From assembly GCA_964619885.1 (NCBI GenBank), contig CAZUGA010000010.1:1-64000 (forward strand): a stretch of DNA of 64,000 nt. Direction: 5' to 3'. A model generated the notes under the pieces. That model had not been told where the DNA came from, made no database searches, and was given only the letters and a program-made list of their open reading frames with translations. A program made the position numbers and the translations under genes. Shown here in pieces: positions 1 through 9,449 of this stretch (the stretch's first letter is position 1; every line of letters begins with the position of its first letter). Source of the DNA: CAZUGA01 sp964619885 (GTDB lineage Bacteria; Pseudomonadota; Gammaproteobacteria; Methylococcales; UBA1147).

Positions 1-542
1 TCAGGTGTTTCGATATTTTTCGCCAACATTCGAAAACCCGCCCCGTGCATTTCTGGAACATGGTCTTTTATGCCGCTATACAGCATATCTGCATCTACCG
101 CACAAATTGAAGCGAAATCCAACTGTCGCAAAACATCTAAAGATTGCGAACCCCCTTCAATGGCTACGGTGTAACCATCCTCGGCGAGCTCCCGAACCTC
201 TGAAACCTTTTTGTCATCCGATACCGCCGCGTTATGTAACGTTAGTACGACTTGCTCGCGCGGCCAGGTTAAATCATCTATCCGAGAAATAAACGAATCC
301 GAAACCGATATGAATCCAGGACTATTGCCGACCAACGCCTCCAATTTTACGCCTTGAGACGCATTGATTACCGATTCTTCGGATAGGTTTTCCAAAACCA
401 CTTCTTTTTTCTGTTCCGTTGGATTCTGACTCACACGTAAATCGTAGCCGTATAATTCCAGCGCGTGAGTAAATATAGGGACACGGCCGACAAAACCGTT
501 AAACACTGTTTTTTTATCCGTCGAAAGATCTGATTCATGCAT
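1..542 (-). CDS. EAL-HDOD (YuxH-type) signalling protein, N-terminal part
   Basis: The minus frame is open from an ATG at 542 to the window edge, about 180 codons, so the 3' part lies outside. The start reads MHESDLSTDKKTVFNGFVGR and continues with VPIFTHALELYGYDLRVS, the usual opening of EAL-plus-HDOD proteins (VGRQPIFDRNLEVYGYELLYR type). Further on comes an EGGSQSLDVLRQLDFASICAVDAD stretch resembling the later strands of an EAL barrel, but the Glu-Ala-Leu motif itself is not visible, as is usual in this degenerate class. In the family a C-terminal HDOD domain follows; it is not seen here because of the edge. The role is inferred as signalling without c-di-GMP hydrolysis. A second ATG lies 4 bases downstream in another frame and is not used. 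Confidence 0.6.
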   Translation of the reverse strand, partial: MHESDLSTDKKTVFNGFVGRVPIFTHALELYGYDLRVSQNPTEQKKEVVLENLSEESVINASQGVKLEALVGNSPGFISVSDSFISRIDDLTWPREQVVLTLHNAAVSDDKKVSEVRELAEDGYTVAIEGGSQSLDVLRQLDFASICAVDADMLYSGIKDHVPEMHGAGFRMLAKNIETP

Positions 543-990
543 AAGATTTCGAAAACTTCTCTGGGATTTTAATTAAAACCAGCGGATATGCTTCCCGCTT
601 TAATACGATCTAAGTATCGATTAAAGACCAGATAAGTCAACCAAGCTTTATGGCGACAAGGCGGCAAATTAAAAACGAATTCTAGATTTCAAAACAATCC
701 TATGTTGGCTAAACCTATTCACACCGCGGCCTCTGCTATGCTTAGTCTTTAAACCAACGACGTAGAAATATTCAATATCCCCGCGCAATAAATGATTCAT
801 TTTTCGTTAAGCGAACACCAGGTACGCTATTCGACCTAATTCTGCAACCAAATTCCATCGGCCATTATTAGGCATGGCATTGAGCGGAAAACAACAACGA
901 CTGTCACGAACCCGGTTCTACACGAGCGGATAAATCGGTCCCTCTTGTGCGTCAACCCTGTTTATCAATAAGCAATTTAGGAATCCACTG
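543..990. other. intergenic region between divergent genes
   Basis: About 450 bases without a convincing gene on either strand. It separates the leftward EAL-HDOD gene from the rightward lipoprotein gene, so it should hold both promoters, but no clear -35/-10 pair or operator could be assigned by eye. An AGGA at 979-982 is the ribosome binding site of the lipoprotein gene. Confidence 0.5.
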
Positions 991-1656
991 ATGAAGAAAA
1001 TCTTAACTATCTGCCTGTTTAGTATGTTATTTGCGTCCGGCTGTACAATTGATCCGTACACCCGAGAAGAAAAAGTGAGTCACGCCGGCGCAGGTGCCGG
1101 CATAGGTGCCGGCGTAGGCGCTGCAACAGGCGCCGCTATAGGCGCAATTGCGGGTGGCGGCAAGGGCGCTCTGATTGGTGCGGCGGCCGGAACAGCTGTA
1201 GGTGCAGGTGTCGGTGGTGGAATCGGTTACTATATGGATCAGCAAGAAGCTAAACTTCGCCAACAACTGGAAGGCACGGGCGTAAGCGTGCAGCGTCAGG
1301 GCGAAAATATAAAACTAATTATGCCCGGCAACATTACGTTCGCAACCAATTCCTCGCAAATCAGCTCGTCTTTCTATCCGGTTCTAAATTCGGTCGCTCA
1401 AGTGTTTAGCGAATTCGATAAATCTAATGTCGATGTTACTGGATTCACCGATTCGACCGGAGGTTTTGAGCTCAATCAGAAACTTTCCGAGCAGCGTGCC
1501 AATAGTGTCGCGGCATATTTGATCAATGAAGGAACAAATCAGGCGCGGGTAGCTGCTCGAGGCATGGGCGAACGCTACCCGGTTGCGCCTAACGATACAG
1601 ACGCAGGGAGAGCACAAAATCGACGTGTAGAAATCAGTATCCGTCCCAACGCCTAA
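991..1656 (+). CDS. OmpA-family lipoprotein with glycine zipper (YiaD-like)
   Basis: A 221-residue protein. Residues 1-18 form a lipoprotein signal peptide ending in the lipobox FASGC (Cys18). Residues about 33-85 are a glycine zipper of Gly/Ala repeats (GAGAGIGAGVGAATGAAIGA), able to insert in membrane. Residues about 115-220 are an OmpA C-terminal peptidoglycan-binding domain: FATNSSQI, then VTGFTDSTG, LSEQRANSVAAYL and GRAQNRRVEI, which hold the Asp and Arg that bind diaminopimelate in the family. This domain order is that of YiaD-type lipoproteins that tether the outer membrane to the wall. The start is supported by AGGA nine bases upstream. It is followed by a hairpin and appears monocistronic. 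Confidence 0.9.
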   Translation: MKKILTICLFSMLFASGCTIDPYTREEKVSHAGAGAGIGAGVGAATGAAIGAIAGGGKGALIGAAAGTAVGAGVGGGIGYYMDQQEAKLRQQLEGTGVSVQRQGENIKLIMPGNITFATNSSQISSSFYPVLNSVAQVFSEFDKSNVDVTGFTDSTGGFELNQKLSEQRANSVAAYLINEGTNQARVAARGMGERYPVAPNDTDAGRAQNRRVEISIRPNA

Positions 1657-1701
1657 ATCTTATCACTCATAGTCAACATTTTTACGAATACTGTAAGCCG
1701 T

Positions 1702-1724
1702 GGCAACCGGTAATTCCGGTTGTC
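1702..1724 (+). terminator. hairpin downstream of the OmpA-like lipoprotein gene
   Basis: GGCAACCGG and CCGGTTGTC flank a 5-base loop, giving a 9-bp stem with one G-T pair, 45 bases after the stop codon. No T-run follows (the next bases are ACCCCCCTG), so it may be an mRNA 3'-end stabiliser or a Rho-dependent end rather than a classical intrinsic terminator. Confidence 0.4.
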
Positions 1725-1850
1725 ACCCCCCTGACCAAGCCGTCCACCCGTCAGATTCATTTATTGCCTCACCCGGCAATCTCAAGCGCAGGCGGCCTTC
1801 ATTGACGAAAGCATTCAACAAGCGGTGAAGTACTGGTATGCTATCGCTCC

Positions 1851-3038
1851 ATGAAGCCATCCAACCCTATTGCCTATATCAATTCGGATACAAAACTCCA
1901 GTCTATCTGCAAAGAATTCTCCAATAGCAATTGGTTGGCGATCGATACTGAATTCCTCAGAGAAAAAACCTATTACCCCAAATTCTGTCTACTGCAAATA
2001 GCTAACACCGACCGGGTCGCTTGCATAGACCCCATCGTTTTGACCGATCTAGAACCCTTATTTACATTAATTTACGATCCTTCGATTACAAAAATTTTTC
2101 ATGCCGGGCGGCAAGATTTAGAAATTTTCCACAACCTGCGAAAAGCCCTGCCCAAACCAATATTCGACACACAGATCGCCGCCCCTCTGCTAGGGTATTC
2201 CGAACAAATGGGTTATGCGAGCCTGGTATTTGAAATGCTCGGTGTTAGCTTGGGCAAAGCCCATACGAGAACAGACTGGAGCCAAAGGCCGCTCTCTAGG
2301 GAGCAATTACGTTACGCTTCTGATGACGTGGTATATTTGGCACAGATCTATCCAAAAATGCAAAAAAAACTGGCCTCCCTCAACCGACTAGAGTGGCTAA
2401 CCGACGACTTCCATGAACTGACACAGCCTGAACTTTACCTCAACCCACCCGATCAGGCTTGGCGCCGAATCCGCGGCGCAAAAAAGCTGTCATTACCCGC
2501 GTTAACCGTATTAAAGGATTTAGCGAAATGGCGTGAAATTGTCGCGAGCGAGGAAAATCTCCCTAGAAACTGGGTTATTAAAGATGATGCGCTGATAAAC
2601 TTAGCGCGCATGCAACCGGCCGATCAGAACCAGTTAAAAAGCTTGCGGGGCATACACGAACGATCAATTCGAAAATATGGGGATTCCTTCTTGGACATCA
2701 TCGCGTCAAGCAAAGAAAAATCAGTGGAAGCGATTATCCCCGGTGATAAAATTCCGAAGAAAACAGCCCAACAAGATGCGCTCATCAAGTTCTTGATGGG
2801 CATAATTCATCAACGTGCGATTGAGCATTCGTTGAACCCAGGCGTGCTTGCACCCAAAAAAGATTTAGAGCGTTTAGTTTTTGGCTCCGGCGATTCCCGG
2901 ATTCTCCAAGGTTGGCGGAAAAAAATTGTAGGTCTTGAACTTTCCGCCATTCTAAGAGGCGAGCAAAGCATTACTATTGAAGACGGTATCCTAAAAATGA
3001 CGCGGAATAAAAGTATCCCAATTCCACAAGCTGATTAA
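1851..3038 (+). CDS. rnd: ribonuclease D
   Basis: A 395-residue 3'-5' exoribonuclease of the DEDDy class that trims tRNA precursors. Motif Exo I is WLAIDTEFLREKTYYPKFCL (Asp32 and Glu34), Exo II is FHAGRQDLEIF (Asp89), and Exo III is LRYASDDVVYL (Tyr155 and Asp159), so all four metal-binding acids and the tyrosine are present. The C-terminal half (about 210-370) matches the HRDC RNA-binding repeats, with RNWVIKDDALINLA and LKSLRGIH typical of RNase D. Length is close to the E. coli enzyme (about 375). The ATG at 1851 has no strong Shine-Dalgarno sequence. Nothing downstream appears co-transcribed. Confidence 0.95.
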   Translation: MKPSNPIAYINSDTKLQSICKEFSNSNWLAIDTEFLREKTYYPKFCLLQIANTDRVACIDPIVLTDLEPLFTLIYDPSITKIFHAGRQDLEIFHNLRKALPKPIFDTQIAAPLLGYSEQMGYASLVFEMLGVSLGKAHTRTDWSQRPLSREQLRYASDDVVYLAQIYPKMQKKLASLNRLEWLTDDFHELTQPELYLNPPDQAWRRIRGAKKLSLPALTVLKDLAKWREIVASEENLPRNWVIKDDALINLARMQPADQNQLKSLRGIHERSIRKYGDSFLDIIASSKEKSVEAIIPGDKIPKKTAQQDALIKFLMGIIHQRAIEHSLNPGVLAPKKDLERLVFGSGDSRILQGWRKKIVGLELSAILRGEQSITIEDGILKMTRNKSIPIPQAD

Positions 3039-3387
3039 GACCCGGTAATTTAGTGAATCTAATAGGCAGAGCCACGTTGAAGATAGAATTCGTTAAATTG
3101 TCGTCCCCATTCGCCAAACTACTCAAGCACAATATTTAACGGATTCGAATCAAACTAATAGGAAGCGTCCATGCTTCCGAAAATTCATCCTTGAACTGAC
3201 ACATCCCTATGCCACTGCCGATCTCCCTTCTGTTGTTACTTTACCCAATCTGAATTTTCTTTTCTGCGCATTATTACCGTTCAATTGGTGCGTAAAACAC
3301 AGAATTTTTCTTCAAAACTATGCAATAGTTCATTGATTAATCGCAGCAGAAATCAATAGATATAGGTAGGGCTAATCTCTGCAGGGA
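3039..3387. other. intergenic region left of IS30 remnant
   Basis: About 350 bases without a recognisable gene. A short hairpin (GGAAGC-6 bases-GCTTCC) sits at 3161-3178. The left half of the neighbouring IS30-type transposase (its helix-turn-helix part) and the matching left terminal repeat should lie here if the element were intact, but no trace was found, so the left side seems deleted. Confidence 0.4.
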
Positions 3388-4017
3388 ATGGTATTGTTTA
3401 ACCCGACGCAAGTTTCCAACGAAAAACTGCTGTCAATGACCACTATATTGAGAGATGTCGGCAGATTCCTGCATGTCTGGTCCGAAAAACGGATGGGGGT
3501 CGACCTCTATACCCACCTTCGCAGGCAGGGCAAGAAATACCAGAAGCGTCGCGTGGGAGACTGGGAAATCGATACCGTTATCGGTAAAGGTCATAGTGGC
3601 GCCCTGGTGACTATCGTTGAGCGGGTCACCCAATTTACGTTGAGTCAGCGAGTTAACAGCAAAAGCGCTAGGGGCGTCACCGATGCAACAATTGCACTGC
3701 TATCACCTTATGCAAACGTGGTTCATAGCATTACTGCTGACAATGGAAAAGAGTTTGCATCGCATGAAAGAATTACCGAAGCGCTGGACGCGCCCGCTTA
3801 CTTTGCCCGACCGTACCATACGTGGGAGCGTGGACTCAATGAAAATACCAACGGTTTGTTACGCCAATACTGGCCCAAGTCGACCGATTTTAAACAAGTG
3901 ACTAATACAGAAGTTCAACGGGTGGTTAGAAAGCTTAACCAGCGACCGAGAAAAACATTAGCCTTCAAAACACTGGCGGAACTGATGCATAATCACTTGT
4001 CGGCCCAGGCCGCGTGA
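3388..4017 (+). pseudogene. IS30-family transposase remnant
   Basis: A 209-codon open frame carries the IS30 DDE core: GDWEIDTVIGK (first Asp), TADNGKEFASHE (second Asp) and TWERGLNENTNGLLRQYWPK (Glu). The ending NQRPRKTLAFKTLAELM is the usual IS30 C terminus. Intact family members have about 320-380 residues with an N-terminal helix-turn-helix; here that part is missing. There is also an internal loss: LRRQGKKYQKR runs straight into RVGDWE, where relatives have roughly 20-30 more residues (the NRVSIDERP region). The ATG at 3388 is therefore probably not a native start. A sequence at 4024-4046 (TGCACTTCGAAGTTGAATCC) may be a remnant of the right terminal repeat, with no partner seen on the left. 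Confidence 0.85.
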
Positions 4018-4285
4018 TCCGTTATGCACTTCGAAGTTGAATCCGCGTGATATATAAAACGCCGAATCATGCATATATGGTTAGAAGTAAGACTACAAAT
4101 ACTCCAACGAAATAAATAATACTGTTTATCATTTTTTTCCAGATTAATTATTGCTATTGTTAAAGGCATTAGGTTCAACCTAAACCCCAATGTCATATAT
4201 TTGCCCATTTTGCTACTGTACAAAACACGTTTAATACTAATTCACTTCTTTATCCATATTTGGATTAACCCAACAGCATCCTTTC

Positions 4286-6064
4286 TCACATAAAATCCGC
4301 CCATCGACTGCTGTGCCGGGCTATGTCGTCGGCAGTGATGACACCCACTATATCACCCGCCTGATTATTGATTGGATCTTTAGAAACCAGGATGACTTCA
4401 ATTTGCTTGTTTTGTAAGCTGCGAATGGCCTCACTCAAGTTAGTTTGGGGGGTGAATACTGCTATATTTTCCGGGGAATGCTCGACAACTGTATCCTTCA
4501 ATTGACTAACCGCTTTGTGCACATTCACGATTTTTCCTTGGTCGTGGGTCACCCATATACTTTCTTGATTGCCGATAGTCTCGGAAATTGGAATACAGCT
4601 AATTGGCTGCATGATGTCGGCCAAATTCTCCGCCGAAAGCAACGCGGCTTGAAGCCCTTCCGGTACAATGTGGCCGCGTCGGGTTAGCTTTAGCGTATAA
4701 ATACTGTCGCGCATCAGAGTTTTTCGGACCGCGTAGGCTGTCGTAACCGAGATGATGACCGGAATCATTAGATTATAATCCCTCGTCATTTCGGTGATCA
4801 TGATGATACCGGTCAATACCGCACCAGTAGTACCGCCTATGCCTCCCGCCATGCCGGCGATGGCAAAGGCAGGAATGCCTACGGTCAGAGCCGGTAGTAG
4901 AAGCATACAGACATGTCCGAATGCAGCACCTACGGTCGCGCCTAGAAACAGTACGGGCGAAAATACTCCACCGGACGCGCCCGACCCCAGCGATAACCAG
5001 GTTGCGAAAACCTTCAGTACAAACAACAGGCAAAGAAACCACGGGTCGGTTAAGGCCGTGATGAGGATGTCCACTATCGTCGCATAGCCAACGCCCTGGA
5101 TATAGTAATGCCCGTATCCGCTATACATCAGGTACATCATTATTCCCAGCAATAAGGTACCGAGCATATGCCGTGTGTAATAATTTCCAGGCATTGCGTC
5201 AAACTGATCTTCTGCCCAATACAATCCACGAATGAACAAGACCGAGACCAGACCCATCAAGCAACCAAGAATTGCAAATAGACCCAGGCTCCAACCATGC
5301 TCCAAATTAAAATCGGGAAGCTCCAATTGTATGATATGAAAGCTGGGCGTGGTCCCTAGCAGCAAATGACTTATATGCGTCGCGGTGACTGTTGCGATCG
5401 AAACCAACAAAATATTAATCGCGCTGCACGAAACCAGCAGCAGCTCAATCGCGAAGACTACACCACCCAACGGGGCGTTAAATGTCGCCGCGATGCCTCC
5501 GCCCGACCCAGCCGCGATCAACGTAATTCTCTGACGGGCTGGCATGCGCACAAATTGCCCCAGCATCGATCCGAAAGCAGACCCAATTTGAATTATCGGC
5601 CCTTCCCGCCCGACCGCAGCACCGCTTCCAATGGAAATAGCCGAAGCAATCGATTTTACGATTGCCACGCGAGGCCGGATCAATCCCTGGTTGTAATGAA
5701 TCGCATCCATCACTTCCGGTACACCGTGACCTTTGGCTTCCGGTGCAAAGTTTTTGACCAGCCAGGCAACTGCCAATCCACCGACAACCGGTGCCAAAAT
5801 AATACCCGCACCCCACGGCGACGCCGCGGTATGTTGATTGGCGTCGTAAACAAAGGACAATTGACCGAGAAACAAAGCATTGTGTATCAGGCCAATCAGC
5901 ATGCGAAACGCCCAAGCACCTAAACCTCCGACGATACCGGCCAAAAGCGCGAGCACGCACATGACCGCTAAACTGCATTCGGTCTTGTTCATTTCGTTGT
6001 GTGTGACAGTACCCATAAGCCTAGCGTCGCGAAAAAACCGGCTAATTAAACGACGATCTGCCAA
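4286..6064 (-). CDS. ClC-type chloride channel with C-terminal CBS domains
   Basis: A 592-residue membrane protein of the ClC family. Signature segments in order are GHGVPEV (about 112-118), GSGAAVGREGPIIQIGS (gating Glu154), FNAPLGGVVFAIELLL (198-210) and GSGASGGVFSPVLFLGA. The gating glutamate is present, but the position of the internal proton glutamate (E203 of E. coli ClC) is leucine 208, which fits a channel or an uncoupled transporter. The last 130 residues (LADIMQPISCIPISE, then VFTPQTNLSEAIRSLQ and GVITADDIARH) form a CBS pair that in the family senses nucleotides. The longest frame starts at a TTG (6064) without Shine-Dalgarno; ATG codons at 6016 and 5992 are alternatives. It is the last gene of a leftward run from 11153. 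Confidence 0.9.
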   Translation of the reverse strand: MADRRLISRFFRDARLMGTVTHNEMNKTECSLAVMCVLALLAGIVGGLGAWAFRMLIGLIHNALFLGQLSFVYDANQHTAASPWGAGIILAPVVGGLAVAWLVKNFAPEAKGHGVPEVMDAIHYNQGLIRPRVAIVKSIASAISIGSGAAVGREGPIIQIGSAFGSMLGQFVRMPARQRITLIAAGSGGGIAATFNAPLGGVVFAIELLLVSCSAINILLVSIATVTATHISHLLLGTTPSFHIIQLELPDFNLEHGWSLGLFAILGCLMGLVSVLFIRGLYWAEDQFDAMPGNYYTRHMLGTLLLGIMMYLMYSGYGHYYIQGVGYATIVDILITALTDPWFLCLLFVLKVFATWLSLGSGASGGVFSPVLFLGATVGAAFGHVCMLLLPALTVGIPAFAIAGMAGGIGGTTGAVLTGIIMITEMTRDYNLMIPVIISVTTAYAVRKTLMRDSIYTLKLTRRGHIVPEGLQAALLSAENLADIMQPISCIPISETIGNQESIWVTHDQGKIVNVHKAVSQLKDTVVEHSPENIAVFTPQTNLSEAIRSLQNKQIEVILVSKDPINNQAGDIVGVITADDIARHSSRWADFM

Positions 6065-6094
6065 AAGAATCGTCGCAAATCATTAACCCGACCT

Positions 6095-6418
6095 TCAATC
6101 TGACAAAGCCACATAGACCAATAACGCAACAAACATAAACGGTATCAAAAACGGCGCCATGACCGATAAACCGGCAAACCCGGCGAAAACAAAAAATATC
6201 AATAATAATGTACTGGCGCCCAGAAACGCGAAAACCCCCAACAATAACGCGAAGCAGAAAATACCCATCAGCAACGGTATCGCGGCCAACTGAGCAAAAG
6301 GACTGGTCAACTGGTTGCCGTTCAAGCTAATGTTTAAATTGCCGGTATGCGGATGGAATAAAAACGACAACACGGCGAACAAACCGCCAATAAGTAATAT
6401 ACGCAGAATCAGTTTCAC
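6095..6418 (-). CDS. small hydrophobic membrane protein
   Basis: A 107-residue protein, not recognised as a named family. It begins at a GTG with a good GAGGGA ribosome binding site. Residues 1-22 form one hydrophobic segment (LILRILLIGGLFAVLSFLF), then a short polar loop (HPHTGNLNISLNGNQL), then about 70 almost wholly hydrophobic residues giving two or three more membrane passes. It lies 41 bases after the glutamate-synthase-like gene and 30 bases before the ClC gene on the same strand, so it is probably co-transcribed with both. Confidence 0.65.
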   Translation of the reverse strand: MKLILRILLIGGLFAVLSFLFHPHTGNLNISLNGNQLTSPFAQLAAIPLLMGIFCFALLLGVFAFLGASTLLLIFFVFAGFAGLSVMAPFLIPFMFVALLVYVALSD

Positions 6419-6459
6419 GTTTTTTCCCTCATAATTTTTAATTCAAAATTTGGCCAACG

Positions 6460-8061
6460 CTAACTATCGGAATGGGGTAGAAAACTTCCCGGGTTAGCCA
6501 GTTTCCAATTTTTCGAGTAATGCTCATGCTTACAACCTTCGATCAATTCTCCGGGTTCCAACCAGGTCAACAATTGCCGGCCCGTTAGAATATTTCCGGC
6601 ATCCTGTCGAACATAAAAATGCTCTGGGCTCAATTCGGCCGGGTGGTTCAATCCCGCAGCAGCCAAAAGTTCAGCCAGGGCTTCGACGGTATTTTCATGA
6701 AACTGTTGAACGCGTTTGGCTTTGACGTCAACCACCAACGCGCGCTGGCGGTCTTTGTCCTGCGTGGCCACGCCGACCGGACACCGGTTGGTATGGCAGC
6801 TTTGCGATTGGATGCAACCTACGGAGAACATAAATCCGCGTGCACTGTTACACCAATCTGCGCCAATCGCCATCGCGCTGACCATATCGAACGACGAAAT
6901 AATTTTTCCGCTTGCACCAATACGAATCTTGTCGCGTAGTCCGGTACCCACCAGCACGTTGCGAACAAAATTTAAACCCAGCCGCAATGGCGTCCCCAAA
7001 TGGTTGGAAAACTCAACCGGCGCAGCCCCAGTGCCACCCTCGGAACCATCGACGACAATAAAATCGGGTAGTATCCCAGTTTCCATCATGGCTTTGCAGA
7101 TCGCCATAAATTCCCAGCGATGCCCGATGCAAAGCTTAAATCCTACGGGCTTACCGCCACAACGCTCACGCAGCATCGCGATAAACTCCATCATTTCTAT
7201 CGGGGTAGAAAACGCCCTATGGTAAGACGGCGATATGCAATCAACACCCATGGGGATTTTTCTCGTCTCGGCAATTTCAGGTGTTACTTTCGCGGCCGGT
7301 AGCACGCCGCCGTGGCCTGGTTTTGCACCTTGCGAAATTTTTATTTCGACCATTTTAACCTGGTCGCTTACGGCTTGGTCGGCAAACATTTCCGCGTCGA
7401 ATGCACCATCATCGGTACGACAACCGAAATACCCGGTACCCAACTCCCATATCAGATCCCCGCCGTGAACTTTGTGGTAGCGGCTGATGCTGCCCTCGCC
7501 GGTATCCTGGGCAAAATTACCCAGCTTGGCACCCTTGTTCAACGCCAAAATCGCATGACCGCTCAGCGCACCAAAACTCATCGCTGAAATATTGAACACC
7601 GACATCGAATAGGGTTTTGAGCAATCCTCTCCACCGACGTCGATACGAAAAGGAGCTTCTACCTTCGGCTTGGGCGCAATCGAATGATTAAGCCATGCAT
7701 AATTGTTGGCGTATACATCCAGTTCGGTTCCAAACGGTTGTTTGTCTACCGTGTTCTTAGCGCGCTCGTACACCAGCGAACGCTGATCCCGATTAAACGG
7801 CCGGCCACTAATATCAGATTCGAAAAAGTATTGCCTAAATTCCGGGCGGACCCCTTCAAAAAACCAACGCATATGGGCGAAGATGGGATAATTCCGCATC
7901 ACGCTGTGGCGCTCTTGAATCATATCCCAAACACCCACACCGGCCAGCGGTGCGGTAACCAAAAACAACCAGTGAAAATGAACACTGTGGGTCAATCCTA
8001 GAATCAGCCATAGAATAGATACCGCGATCAGGAAATAGACAAAATAATGAGCTGCTCGCAT
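6460..8061 (-). CDS. FMN-binding glutamate-synthase-like protein
   Basis: A 533-residue protein. Residues 1-45 hold two membrane segments (YFVYFLIAVSILWLILGL and FHWLFLVTAPLAGVGVW). The rest is the FMN/TIM-barrel domain of the glutamate synthase large subunit: FNISAMSFGALSGHAILALNKGA, QDTGEGSISRYH, QGAKPGHGG, VDGSEGGTGAAP, RIGASGKI and the cluster CIQSQSCHTNRCPVGVATQ, whose cysteines match the 3Fe-4S ligands of GOGAT. The amidotransferase domain and the C-terminal beta-helix are absent, so it is not a complete glutamate synthase; stand-alone proteins of this kind are common and of unknown reaction. It lies 96 bases after the VOC gene in the same direction. Confidence 0.85.
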   Translation of the reverse strand: MRAAHYFVYFLIAVSILWLILGLTHSVHFHWLFLVTAPLAGVGVWDMIQERHSVMRNYPIFAHMRWFFEGVRPEFRQYFFESDISGRPFNRDQRSLVYERAKNTVDKQPFGTELDVYANNYAWLNHSIAPKPKVEAPFRIDVGGEDCSKPYSMSVFNISAMSFGALSGHAILALNKGAKLGNFAQDTGEGSISRYHKVHGGDLIWELGTGYFGCRTDDGAFDAEMFADQAVSDQVKMVEIKISQGAKPGHGGVLPAAKVTPEIAETRKIPMGVDCISPSYHRAFSTPIEMMEFIAMLRERCGGKPVGFKLCIGHRWEFMAICKAMMETGILPDFIVVDGSEGGTGAAPVEFSNHLGTPLRLGLNFVRNVLVGTGLRDKIRIGASGKIISSFDMVSAMAIGADWCNSARGFMFSVGCIQSQSCHTNRCPVGVATQDKDRQRALVVDVKAKRVQQFHENTVEALAELLAAAGLNHPAELSPEHFYVRQDAGNILTGRQLLTWLEPGELIEGCKHEHYSKNWKLANPGSFLPHSDS

Positions 8062-8157
8062 CAGGCTTTATCCAGGATGTTGTAGCATAATTTTCACCCA
8101 ATCACGTAGATGAGCAATACGCATTGATCGAGTAATATCAAGCAGTGGTTAACTGGG

Positions 8158-9405
8158 TCAATCGAAAATATTTCCATGATGATAACGTTCATCCGCGCCG
8201 GCCGCCTGGGTTAAAGCTGCAACGTTATCGCGGGTGAAAAAACCGTCGAATCCATAACAACGTTCCACGTATTCGGTTATCAATATCGAATAAGCCGAGT
8301 GCTTGGAGAATATCTGCTTTAAATTGGGCTGGTCGGTGCATTCGCCGACGACGTGGGCCAGAAACGGCAAGCCAAATCCTTTTAGTGTCTCAACCACAAA
8401 ATCAATATTTTTCTCTCCGGCTTTGTGGTCGCCATCGGCCACTTCATAGGCAACATGGTGCATGCGCCGGCCAAAATTGCGGACAAAATCCTCGGTTGGC
8501 ATCGGCCGATTCTCAAAAGAATTTACAAACGAGGGAATATTATTGGCGGTAAAGACCTTGGCCGGAGAAGCTTTATCATCGGTCTCATTGGGGTTGCGCG
8601 TAACATTGGTCGATGAATTTTGATCGCTGATATTGTACGCGCCCCAAAAATAATAATTGGACAGGGTCAGAAATTCGAGAATGGCGTCTTCGCGATCTCC
8701 GGAAAGAATGCGCGTTGCCATATGGTCGACCCCCAAAATAAGACCTTCTGTTCCGGAATCGGATACCTTGGCCAAGACACGCTCCAAGGCGTCGGTTTCT
8801 TCCCGGCGCAACAATATCTGTTGGCCCAGGTCCAGTTGTTCCAGCTCGAACGTATCCGCGGGCATATAACCCACTCGGTTTCCGGTAATCGAAGATGGGA
8901 AACTAAATCGAAAATGTTGATTGGAAAAAAAAGCATTTTCGGTTTCGTGCGGGTAATGAAACCGAATATTGTGAGATTCCAATATTTTTTGGGTTTCGGC
9001 CAGATCTTCGGTTTTAATTACCTCACCAACGTAGCGCGCATTGGGTTTTTTGCAGGCTAATGGATAGAGCATATTTAAACGGGTTATATCATCCCTAAAG
9101 CTTGGGTCGAGCGGCTCCAATACGACATAACGGGGAAACTCCGGATTTGCTTCCAGAATATAGATCTTGTGTGTTTCGTTCAGATAAGCATCGCGGAATC
9201 GAAAAGGTGTCATCAAATAGAGTTCTTGCAGATACGCCAGCGCATCCCCGGTTTCAACCTGAACCACAATGGCAAATATCCGGTCCAACAAATCTTCGAT
9301 TCCGGCTTGCTTGCGTCTTTGATAAATCTTTAACCGGTATTCGTCAAAAAAATCGGAATTCTTTTTATCCCCGACCGGCTGATACGACATCAAATCGATG
9401 GCCAT
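8158..9405 (-). CDS. VOC-superfamily protein, 4-hydroxyphenylpyruvate-dioxygenase-like
   Basis: A protein of 415 residues. The ATG at 9405 is preferred because GGGA lies just upstream; a TTG two codons earlier is also in frame. The C-terminal half looks like a vicinal-oxygen-chelate dioxygenase: LILGVDHMATRI (about His228), GRRMHHVAYEVADGDHK (about His317) and ILITEYVERCYGFDGFFTRDN (about Glu378) give the His-His-Glu iron triad in the spacing of HPPD-type enzymes. The N-terminal half (to about 130) matches no family I can name. The substrate is unknown; the identity with HPPD looks distant and true tyrosine catabolism is not supported by neighbours. It is 44 bases downstream of the malic enzyme gene. 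Confidence 0.6.
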   Translation of the reverse strand: MAIDLMSYQPVGDKKNSDFFDEYRLKIYQRRKQAGIEDLLDRIFAIVVQVETGDALAYLQELYLMTPFRFRDAYLNETHKIYILEANPEFPRYVVLEPLDPSFRDDITRLNMLYPLACKKPNARYVGEVIKTEDLAETQKILESHNIRFHYPHETENAFFSNQHFRFSFPSSITGNRVGYMPADTFELEQLDLGQQILLRREETDALERVLAKVSDSGTEGLILGVDHMATRILSGDREDAILEFLTLSNYYFWGAYNISDQNSSTNVTRNPNETDDKASPAKVFTANNIPSFVNSFENRPMPTEDFVRNFGRRMHHVAYEVADGDHKAGEKNIDFVVETLKGFGLPFLAHVVGECTDQPNLKQIFSKHSAYSILITEYVERCYGFDGFFTRDNVAALTQAAGADERYHHGNIFD

Positions 9406-9449
9406 ATTCAATCCCTTCCCTTAGACAAATTCAACTACAGTTACGTTGA

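Noticed and set aside
5..292. 95-codon plus frame at the left edge
   Set aside because: It lies opposite the EAL-HDOD gene, which has recognisable family sequence; the plus frame has none.
3137..3151. GGATTCGAATC resembling the T-arm of a tRNA
   Set aside because: No acceptor stem, anticodon arm or CCA end could be folded around it.
6460..8061. Complete glutamate synthase
   Set aside because: The amidotransferase and C-terminal domains are missing and no small subunit gene is adjacent.
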